Origin: an uncultured Stenotrophomonas sp.
GTDB taxonomy: Bacteria; Pseudomonadota; Gammaproteobacteria; Xanthomonadales; Xanthomonadaceae
DNA: 64,000 nt
Assembly (NCBI RefSeq): GCF_945952405.1
Contig: NZ_CAMFIA010000001.1
Span: forward strand, 124,001-188,000
Direction: 5' to 3'
Made by a program: the position numbers and the translations under genes. The notes under the pieces were generated by a model. The model did not search any database. It had not been told where the DNA came from and was given only the letters and a program-made list of their open reading frames with translations. Below are positions 19,159-25,494 of this stretch, piece by piece. Position 1 is the first letter of the stretch. Each line of letters starts with the position of its first letter.

Positions 19159-20548
19159 AGGAAAGCGCGTCGCGCTGTGGGGCTGGGGCCGTGAGGGCCG
19201 TGCCGCGTTCGCGGTACTGCGCGAGCGCCTGCCGTCGTTGCCGCTGAGCCTGTTCTGCCCGGCCGCTGAAGTTGAGGCGGCGCGCCTGGAAACGCAGGGC
19301 GCGCTGGAGGTACGTGGCGAGCCCTCGGCCGAGGCGCTGGCCGCGTTCGAGGTGGTGATCAAGTCGCCCGGCATCAGCCCCTACCAGCCGATCGCACTGG
19401 CTGCGGCTGGGCAGGGCACTGTCTTCATCGGCGGTACCGCGCTGTGGTTCGCCGAGCATGCGGCCGGGGATGGCATCGTGCACGACACCGTGTGCGTGAC
19501 CGGCACCAAGGGCAAGAGCACCACCACGGCGCTGGTCGCTCACCTGCTGCGCGCGGCCGGTCATCGCACCGGCCTGGTCGGCAACATCGGCCTGCCGCTG
19601 CTGGAAGTGCTGGACCCGCAACCGGCGCCCGAGTACTGGGCCGTCGAGCTGTCCAGCTACCAGACCGGTGAAGTGGCGCGCAGCGGGGCCCACCCGCAGG
19701 TGGCGGTGGTGCTGAACCTGTTCCCGGAGCATCTGGACTGGCACGGCAGTGAGCAGCGCTACATCGAGGACAAGCTGCGGCTGGTGACCGAAGCCGCGCC
19801 GCGCATTGCCGTCCTCAATGCGGCCGATCCGTATCTGGCCGCCCTGCAGCTGCCGGGCAGCGAGGTGGTCTGGTTCAACCAGCCGCAGGGCTGGCATATG
19901 CGCGGTGACATCGTGCACCGTGGCGCGCAGGCGGTGTTCGATACCCGCAACACGCCGCTGCCGGGCCGGCATAACCGCGGCAACCTGTGCGCGGTGCTGG
20001 CCGCGTTGGAAGCACTGGGACTTGATGCGGTGGCGCTGGCACCGGCGGTGCAGGATTTCCGCCCGTTGCCGAACCGCCTGCAGCGGATTGGCGACGCCGC
20101 GGGCCTGACCTACGTCAACGATTCGATCAGCACCACGCCGCATGCCAGCCTGGCCGCGCTGGAGTGTTTTGCCGGGCAGCGCATCGCGCTGCTGGTGGGC
20201 GGTCACGACCGTGGCCTGGACTGGACCGATTTCATGCAGCACATGGCGCACGACGTGCCGCCGGTGGAAATCGTGACCATGGGCAGCAACGGCCCGCGCA
20301 TCCACGCGATGCTGCAGCCGCTGGCTGATGCTGGCCGCTTCGGCCTGCACGCCGCAGGCGACCTGCCCGAGGCGATGGCGCTGGCTCGCAGCGCGCTGGG
20401 GGCGCAGGGTGGGGTGGTGCTGCTGTCACCCGGGGCGCCGAGTTTCGGTGCGTACCGCGATTACGTGGCGCGTGGCCGTCATTTCGCCGAACTGGCCGGC
20501 TTCGATCCGGACAGCATCAGCGCGATTGCGGGGCTGGGTATCGCCTGA
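19139..20548 (+). CDS. murD2: UDP-N-acetylmuramoyl-L-alanine--L-glutamate ligase MurD2
   Basis: This Mur ligase adds L-Glu, not D-Glu, to UDP-MurNAc-L-Ala; MurL then epimerises the product. The family landmarks are an N-terminal Rossmann-like [15 protein letters not shown], the ATP-binding [16 protein letters not shown] near residues 119-134, [32 protein letters not shown] and [17 protein letters not shown]. The GTG at 19139 was chosen as start because it places [17 protein letters not shown] in the expected position and gives 469 residues. It overlaps the last 20 bp of murL, so expression is coupled. A REP-like palindrome follows and may terminate the unit. Confidence 0.93.
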   Translation: MKISKLEGKRVALWGWGREGRAAFAVLRERLPSLPLSLFCPAAEVEAARLETQGALEVRGEPSAEALAAFEVVIKSPGISPYQPIALAAAGQGTVFIGGTALWFAEHAAGDGIVHDTVCVTGTKGKSTTTALVAHLLRAAGHRTGLVGNIGLPLLEVLDPQPAPEYWAVELSSYQTGEVARSGAHPQVAVVLNLFPEHLDWHGSEQRYIEDKLRLVTEAAPRIAVLNAADPYLAALQLPGSEVVWFNQPQGWHMRGDIVHRGAQAVFDTRNTPLPGRHNRGNLCAVLAALEALGLDAVALAPAVQDFRPLPNRLQRIGDAAGLTYVNDSISTTPHASLAALECFAGQRIALLVGGHDRGLDWTDFMQHMAHDVPPVEIVTMGSNGPRIHAMLQPLADAGRFGLHAAGDLPEAMALARSALGAQGGVVLLSPGAPSFGAYRDYVARGRHFAELAGFDPDSISAIAGLGIA

Positions 20549-20559
20549 ACCGCCGGATC

Positions 20560-20598
20560 GGGGTCGGACCCCTTTCCGCAGGAAAGGGCTCTGACCCC
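20560..20598. repeat. REP-like palindrome of the RAYT-associated family
   Basis: The arms GGGGTCGGACCCCTTTCC (20560-20577) and GGAAAGGGCTCTGACCCC (20581-20598) pair with two mismatches around GCA. This is the third copy of the motif seen beside the RAYT gene. It lies just after murD2. Confidence 0.85.
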
Positions 20599-20661
20599 AG
20601 CGGGATCCCGTGCACCGACGAGCCCGCTCCTTGCATTGGATGGAACGCGGCTGAGACCGCC

Positions 20662-20709
20662 ATCCACGCGTGGCGTGGATCTACTGTAGAGCCGAGCCCA
20701 TGCTCGGCT
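20662..20709. repeat. GTAG-type (SMAG-like) hairpins
   Basis: Two short palindromes are adjacent: ATCCACGC with GCGTGGAT (20662-20680), and AGCCGAGC with GCTCGGCT (20690-20709). The second is preceded by GTAG, the tetranucleotide that marks Stenotrophomonas SMAG repeats. They lie between the convergent murD2 and SMI1-like genes. Confidence 0.78.
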
Positions 20710-20713
20710 GCCT

Positions 20714-21307
20714 TCACCCTTGGTCGTCGATGAACGCGTAGTCGCCGTCGATCAGCTGTTGCAGGTACGCATCGAAGCTCGGCGCAATCACCGCGTAGCT
20801 GTCGGGGTCGTGCAGGTAGCGCACCACCTGGCCGACGGTGCCACCCGATGCCGGATCGAAATCCAGGTACAGCATCGAAGTGCCGCCGTTGTTCATGCAG
20901 TGCGAGAAGCACAGGCGGCGATTCATCGGCAGGTCGGCATCGATGCCTTCACCCAGGATCTCCGGTTCGTCATCGAGCCATTCTTCGTAGATGGAACGGA
21001 TGCTGTCGTCCCACTGCTGCTGGTCCTCGAAGATCTGAGCCACCGAGCGCAGGTAGTAGGGATAGCCGCCGCCCTCCACGTCCGAGCCGAGCATCAGCAC
21101 GCAGACCTCGCCATCGGAGTATTCGCGGAAGTGCGTGCCATCCACGCGCGAGAGCAGCTCGAGCAGGCTGTCCGGCACCTGCGGCCAGTGCGCACGCAGG
21201 CGCTGCAGGTCTTCGGCGCGGGCGCCCTGGACCCACGCCCACTGTGGAGCATCCTCGGCAGGCAGGCGCGCGATCAAGCCAGACAGAAAACGATCAACAA
21301 CATTCAT
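20714..21307 (-). CDS. SMI1/KNR4-like protein
   Basis: This 197-residue soluble protein has the pattern of the SMI1/KNR4 superfamily (PDSLLELLSRVDGTHF, then AQIFEDQQQWDDSIRSIYEEW). The superfamily includes many immunity proteins of contact-dependent toxins as well as proteins of unknown role. The start ATG at 21307 is only 5 bp from the arm of a large inverted repeat, so the 5' region of its mRNA is dominated by that element. The gene is isolated: no toxin gene is adjacent, and the giant YD-repeat gene is 31 kb away. An immunity role is possible but not supported by context. Confidence 0.68.
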   Translation of the reverse strand: MNVVDRFLSGLIARLPAEDAPQWAWVQGARAEDLQRLRAHWPQVPDSLLELLSRVDGTHFREYSDGEVCVLMLGSDVEGGGYPYYLRSVAQIFEDQQQWDDSIRSIYEEWLDDEPEILGEGIDADLPMNRRLCFSHCMNNGGTSMLYLDFDPASGGTVGQVVRYLHDPDSYAVIAPSFDAYLQQLIDGDYAFIDDQG

Positions 21308-21311
21308 GCAG

Positions 21312-21425
21312 AAAAAGGGGACGGAGGGGATTAAGTCGTATCCAACCACACCTGCGTCACGTCGCCAATGCAGAATGCGACGCGAGAGGGGTGAATACGG
21401 CTTAATCCCCTCCGTCCCCTTTTTT
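21312..21425. repeat. 114-bp imperfect inverted repeat between divergent genes
   Basis: Terminal arms of about 30 bp pair: the left arm starts AAAAAGGGGACGGAGGGG (21312-21341) and the right arm ends CCCCTCCGTCCCCTTTTT (21395-21425). A 53-bp centre separates them. The ends are A/T runs, as in a miniature mobile element or a large terminator-like hairpin. It fills the space between the starts of the SMI1-like and dienelactone hydrolase genes. Confidence 0.85.
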
Positions 21426-21439
21426 TGCGGAGCAGGCGC

Positions 21440-22231
21440 ATGAATCGTTGGCGATGCGGTGTGGCGGTGATGCTGGGGCTGGCGGCGATGCCGGCGTGGG
21501 CGGCGATGAAGACCCAGCCGGTGGAGTGGACGCATCAGGGCACGACCTTCAGTGGCGTGCTGGTCTATGACGATGGCGGGCACGACAAACGTCCGGGACT
21601 GGTGATGGTGCCGAACTGGAAGGGCGTGAACGAATCGGCGGTCGAAAAGGCCAAGCAGCTCGCCGGCGATGACTATGTGGTGCTGGTGGCCGATGTGTAC
21701 GGCAAGGGCGTGCGTCCGAAGACCGATGCCGAGGCCGGACCGGTGGCCAGCACGCTGCGCAACGACCGGCCGCTGCTGCGCGCACGCGCGCTGGAGGCGG
21801 TCAACGTGCTCAAGGCGCAGGCCGGCAAGGTGCCGCTCGACACCCGCCGGATCGGTGCAGTGGGTTTCTGCTTCGGTGGCACCACCGTGCTCGAGCTGGC
21901 GCGTGCCGGGGCGCCGCTGGCCGGCGTGGTCAGCCTGCATGGCGGCTTGGGATCGCCGTTGCCGGCACAGGCCGGTGGTACCCACCCGTCGGTGCTGGTT
22001 CTCAACGGGGCCGACGATACCAGCGTGAGCGCCGATGACATCGCCGCCTTCCAGAAGGAAATGAACGCGGCCAAGGTCGATTGGGAGTTCACCAACTACA
22101 GCGGTGCGGTGCACTGCTTCGCCGAGCGCGATGCCAACAGTCCGCCGGGCTGCCAGTACAACGCGCGTGCGGCCAAGCGCGCCTGGAAGGCGCTGGATGA
22201 CTTCTTCGAGGAGCGGTTCGGGAAGGATTGA
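21440..22231 (+). CDS. secreted dienelactone hydrolase family protein
   Basis: This 263-residue alpha/beta hydrolase has a signal peptide (CGVAVMLGLAAMPAWA-A), so it acts in the periplasm or outside. The catalytic triad of the dienelactone hydrolase family is visible: nucleophilic Cys in GAVGFCFGGTTV (near residue 144), Asp in NGADDTSV (near 193) and His in SGAVHCFAE (near 225). The nucleophile is Cys rather than Ser, as in true dienelactone hydrolases. The substrate is unknown. The ATG at 21440 has GGAG about 9 bp upstream; a TTG further upstream would lie in the inverted repeat and is less likely. Confidence 0.88.
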   Translation: MNRWRCGVAVMLGLAAMPAWAAMKTQPVEWTHQGTTFSGVLVYDDGGHDKRPGLVMVPNWKGVNESAVEKAKQLAGDDYVVLVADVYGKGVRPKTDAEAGPVASTLRNDRPLLRARALEAVNVLKAQAGKVPLDTRRIGAVGFCFGGTTVLELARAGAPLAGVVSLHGGLGSPLPAQAGGTHPSVLVLNGADDTSVSADDIAAFQKEMNAAKVDWEFTNYSGAVHCFAERDANSPPGCQYNARAAKRAWKALDDFFEERFGKD

Positions 22232-22236
22232 GAGGC

Positions 22237-22436
22237 AGTGCCGACCAACGGTCGGCACCTACCGATGTTTCAGTGCCGACCAACGGTCGGCACCTACCGA
22301 TGTTTCAGTGCCGGCCAACGGTCGGCACCTACCGATGTTTCAGTGCCGACCAACGGTCGGCACCTGCCGATGTTTCAGTGCCGACCAACGGTCGGCACCC
22401 ACCAGATGCCTGCATGCCGGCCAGTGGTCGGCACAT
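22237..22436. repeat. tandem array of 35-bp palindromic units
   Basis: Four complete 35-bp units start at 22237, 22272, 22307 and 22342, followed by two diverged units to about 22436. Each unit has arms GTGCCGACC and GGTCGGCAC with loop AAC, then the linker CTACCGATGTTTC. Units differ by single substitutions (GGCC for GACC in unit 3, CTGCC for CTACC in unit 4). The array lies between the convergent dienelactone hydrolase and ispB genes. Confidence 0.95.
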
Positions 22437-22442
22437 CCTCGG

Positions 22443-23441
22443 TCAATGCGAGCGCTGCACCGCGTAGCGGGCCAGGCCGCGCAGGGCGGCGACGGCATCG
22501 TTGTCGCCCAGGCCGTCCAGCGCGCGCTCGGCGGCTTCGGCGTATTCCTCGGCACGGGCGCGGCTGTACTCCAGGCCGCCGGTGGCGCGGATGGCCGCCA
22601 GCACTTCCGGCATCGCCGACGCGTCGCCGTCCTGCACGATGCTGCGAAGGCGTTCGCGGGTGGCGTCGTCGGAGTGGGCCATCGCGTGGATCAGCGGCAG
22701 GGTGGCCTTGCCTTCGGCGAGGTCGTCGCCCAGGTTCTTGCCCAGCTCGTCGGCATTGGCCGAGTAGTCCAGCACATCGTCGGCGATCTGGAACGCGTAG
22801 CCCAGGTGCATGCCGTAGTCGAACAGGGCCTGCTGGGTGGCTTCATCCACGCCGCTGGCCAGCGCGCCCAGGCGGGTACCGGCGGCGAACAGCACCGCGG
22901 TCTTGCGCTCGATCACGCGCAGGTAGGCCGCTTCGTCGGTATCCGGGTTATGCACGTGCAGCAGCTGCAGCACTTCACCCTCGGCGATGCGGTTGGTGGC
23001 ATCGGCCAGGATCTGCATCACCGACATGCGCTCCAGCTCGACCATCAGCTGGAAGCTGCGCGAGTACAGGAAGTCGCCGACCAGCACGCTCGGGGCATTG
23101 CCCCACAGCGCATTGGCGGTGCTGCGACCGCGCCGCAGGCTGGATTCGTCCACCACGTCGTCGTGCAGCAGGGTCGAGGTGTGGATGAACTCGATGATGG
23201 CCGCCAGATGGTGGTGGTCCGGGCCGGCCTGGCCGACCGCGTGGCCGGCCAGCATCACCAGCATCGGGCGCAGGCGTTTGCCGCCGGCGGAAATGATGTG
23301 GTCGGCGATCTGGTTGATCAGCACGACGTCCGAGGACAGCCGGCGCCGGATCAGGGCGTCGACGGCGGCCATGTCGGCCGCGGCAAGCGACTGGATCTGG
23401 GGCAGGCCCAGGGCGGGACGGGTGTCTTCGGTGATGGTCAT
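22443..23441 (-). CDS. ispB: octaprenyl diphosphate synthase (trans-polyprenyl synthetase)
   Basis: This 332-residue enzyme elongates farnesyl diphosphate with isopentenyl diphosphate to make the ubiquinone side chain. The two aspartate-rich motifs that bind Mg-diphosphate are DDVVD at 94-98 and DDVLD at 221-225. GGKRLRPMLVM and HTSTLLHDDVVD are also typical. The small residues before the first motif fit long-chain synthases of the IspB type rather than farnesyl synthase. It is transcribed alone, towards a tandem palindrome array that may stop transcription. Confidence 0.95.
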   Translation of the reverse strand: MTITEDTRPALGLPQIQSLAAADMAAVDALIRRRLSSDVVLINQIADHIISAGGKRLRPMLVMLAGHAVGQAGPDHHHLAAIIEFIHTSTLLHDDVVDESSLRRGRSTANALWGNAPSVLVGDFLYSRSFQLMVELERMSVMQILADATNRIAEGEVLQLLHVHNPDTDEAAYLRVIERKTAVLFAAGTRLGALASGVDEATQQALFDYGMHLGYAFQIADDVLDYSANADELGKNLGDDLAEGKATLPLIHAMAHSDDATRERLRSIVQDGDASAMPEVLAAIRATGGLEYSRARAEEYAEAAERALDGLGDNDAVAALRGLARYAVQRSH

Positions 23442-23546
23442 GCGATCAGGCTTTCAGGCTCACCGCTGATTATAGGCGCTGCCCGTGAATTCGGGCGCAA
23501 ACCGGGCGGTCGGGGTTGCCCGGCCCGGCCGGCTCCGCCGCCTGCG

Positions 23547-23560
23547 TGAATACGTATGCA
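23547..23560. promoter_or_regulatory. putative LacI-type operator, copy 1 (alpha-glucosidase)
   Basis: The palindromic sequence TGAATACGTATGCA lies 96 bp upstream of the alpha-glucosidase ATG. The identical 14-mer occurs at 30628 and, in inverted orientation, at 28376, each time upstream of maltodextrin-related genes. Confidence 0.75.
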
Positions 23561-23655
23561 GGTTGCGCCATGCCCGGGGGGCCGCCGCTAAGCTTGCCGG
23601 AACAGGATTTCGGCCCGCTTCCGGTGGGTCATGCACGCCCGGAGGGGGGCTGTCG

Positions 23656-25269
23656 ATGTCGCACTATCCATGGTGGCGCGGAGCCGTCATCTACCAGATC
23701 TACCCGCGCAGCTACCTCGACGCCAATGGCGATGGCGTGGGCGACCTGCCCGGCATCATCGAGCGCTTGGACCACATTGCCGCGCTGGGCGTGGACGCGA
23801 TCTGGATCTCGCCGTTCTTCAGGTCGCCCATGGCCGATTTCGGCTATGACATCGCCGACTACCGCGATGTCGACCCGCTGTTCGGCAGCCTGGACGACTT
23901 CGACCGCCTGTTGGCCAAGGCCCACGGCCTGGGCCTGAAGGTGATGATCGACCAGGTGCTGAGCCACACCTCGATCGAACATGCCTGGTTCCGCGAAAGC
24001 CGGCAGGACCGCCGCAACCCGAAGGCCGACTGGTACGTCTGGGCCGATCCGCGCGAGGACGGCACCCCGCCGAACAACTGGCTGTCGCTGTTCGGTGGCT
24101 GCGCTTGGCAGTGGGAGCCGCGCCGCGAGCAGTACTACCTGCACAACTTCCTGGTCGACCAGCCGGACCTGAACTTCCATCACCCGGAGGTGCAGCAGGC
24201 GACCCTGGACAATGTGCGCTTCTGGCTGGACCGTGGCGTGGACGGCTTCCGCCTGGATGCGATCAACTTCTGTTTCCATGACGCGCAGCTGCGCGACAAC
24301 CCGGCAAAGCCGGCCGGGAAGCGGGTTGGCCGCGGCTTCAGCGCGGACAACCCCTACGCGTACCAGTACCACTACTACAACAACACCCAGCCGGAGAACC
24401 TGCCGTTCCTGGAGCGGCTGCGCGCCTTGCTGGATGCGTATCCGGGGGCGGTCAGCCTGGGCGAGATCTCTTCGGAGGACTCGCTGGCGACCACCGCCGA
24501 GTACACCCGCGATGGCCGCCTGCACATGGGCTACAGCTTCGAGCTGCTGGTCAATGACTACAGCGCGGGCTACATCCGCGATACGGTCTCGCGCCTGGAA
24601 GCGGCGATGACCGAAGGCTGGCCGTGCTGGGCGGTTTCGAATCACGATGTGGAGCGGGCGGTCAGCCGCTGGGGCGGCCACCCGGCCGATCCGCGGCTGG
24701 CGCGGATGCTGGTGGCGATGCTGTGCTCGCTGCGCGGTTCGGTCTGCCTGTACCAGGGCGAGGAGCTGGGGCTGGCCGAGGCCGAGGTGCCGTTCGAAGC
24801 CCTGCGGGACCCCTATGGCATCACGTTCTGGCCCAACTTCAAGGGCCGCGACGGATGCCGTACGCCGTTGCCGTGGACCGATGCGCCGTTGGCCGGCTTC
24901 ACCTCCGGCCAGCCCTGGTTGCCGATTCCGGCCGAGCACCGGGCCGCGGCCGTGGCGGTGCAGGAGCGCGACCCGGACTCGGTCCTGGCCGCCTTCCGCG
25001 CGTTCCTGGCCTGGCGGCGGGGACAGCCGGCGCTATTGCATGGCAGCATCAGATTCATCGAAAGTGCCGAGCCAGTGCTGCTGTTCGAGCGTATGCTTGC
25101 AGATGAAACCCTCCTGCTGGCCTTCAACCTGTCGGCCGAAGCGGTGAGCCACCCGCTGCCGCCGGGCGACTGGCAGGTGGTGGCGGTGCCGGGCCCGGAT
25201 GCGGGCACGGTGCAGGGCAATGAACTCCAGCTGCCGCCGCGTGCGGTGTATTGCGCCCGACGCAGCTGA
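23656..25269 (+). CDS. GH13 alpha-glucosidase
   Basis: This 537-residue cytoplasmic enzyme hydrolyses alpha-1,4-linked malto-oligosaccharides to glucose. It matches the length of the known Xanthomonas campestris alpha-glucosidase. The (beta/alpha)8 barrel begins WWRGAVIYQIYPRSYLDANG. Catalytic residues are the nucleophile Asp201 in GFRLDAINF, the acid/base Glu270 in SLGEISSE and Asp331 in SNHDVERAV. There is no signal peptide. A strong GGAGG sequence precedes the ATG. The upstream operator and downstream terminator show a single-gene unit in the maltodextrin regulon. It is probably the final step after uptake through the receptor and MFS transporter encoded nearby. Confidence 0.95.
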   Translation: MSHYPWWRGAVIYQIYPRSYLDANGDGVGDLPGIIERLDHIAALGVDAIWISPFFRSPMADFGYDIADYRDVDPLFGSLDDFDRLLAKAHGLGLKVMIDQVLSHTSIEHAWFRESRQDRRNPKADWYVWADPREDGTPPNNWLSLFGGCAWQWEPRREQYYLHNFLVDQPDLNFHHPEVQQATLDNVRFWLDRGVDGFRLDAINFCFHDAQLRDNPAKPAGKRVGRGFSADNPYAYQYHYYNNTQPENLPFLERLRALLDAYPGAVSLGEISSEDSLATTAEYTRDGRLHMGYSFELLVNDYSAGYIRDTVSRLEAAMTEGWPCWAVSNHDVERAVSRWGGHPADPRLARMLVAMLCSLRGSVCLYQGEELGLAEAEVPFEALRDPYGITFWPNFKGRDGCRTPLPWTDAPLAGFTSGQPWLPIPAEHRAAAVAVQERDPDSVLAAFRAFLAWRRGQPALLHGSIRFIESAEPVLLFERMLADETLLLAFNLSAEAVSHPLPPGDWQVVAVPGPDAGTVQGNELQLPPRAVYCARRS

Positions 25270-25296
25270 CCGTTTTCTCCGGTGGCGGTACTTGCG

Positions 25297-25328
25297 GGGA
25301 CGGGGCCGAAGCGCCCCGTCCCTTTTTT
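25297..25328 (+). terminator. intrinsic terminator of the alpha-glucosidase gene
   Basis: A perfect 10-bp stem (GGGACGGGGC with GCCCCGTCCC, 25297-25306 and 25313-25322) is followed directly by six T. It lies 28 bp after the stop codon. Confidence 0.93.
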
Positions 25329-25352
25329 GTGGATGGGATGGCGGTGAAGGGC

Positions 25353-25479
25353 ATCCACGCATGGCGTGGATCTACTGGGGATGGCCCTTGTCCACGTCAT
25401 TCGCCGGCATCTGCGCAAAAAGGAAACCCGCTGCCTGCGCAGCGGGTTTGCGATGAGTCGTTGCCGGCCAGCGGCCGGC
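25353..25479. repeat. GTAG/REP-type hairpins between convergent genes
   Basis: ATCCACGC-ATG-GCGTGGAT (25353-25371, followed by CTAC) and GCCGGCC-AGC-GGCCGGC (25463-25479) are copies of the dispersed palindromes seen at 20662 and 10002. They flank the receptor gene's terminator. Confidence 0.78.
25417..25449 (-). terminator. intrinsic terminator of the maltodextrin TonB receptor gene
   Basis: On the minus strand an 11-bp stem (AAACCCGCTGC with GCAGCGGGTTT, 25424-25434 and 25439-25449) is followed by CC and a run of five T. It lies 46 bp after the receptor stop. Confidence 0.85.
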
Positions 25480-25494
25480 ACTACCCGGTCATGC

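Noticed and set aside
20714..22258. 514-codon minus-strand frame
   Set aside because: Only the part from 21307 resembles a protein family; upstream residues are antisense to the dienelactone hydrolase and cross the inverted repeat.
22237..22436. CRISPR array
   Set aside because: The repeated unit includes the linker, so there are no unique spacers; units are 35 bp head to tail, and no cas genes are present.
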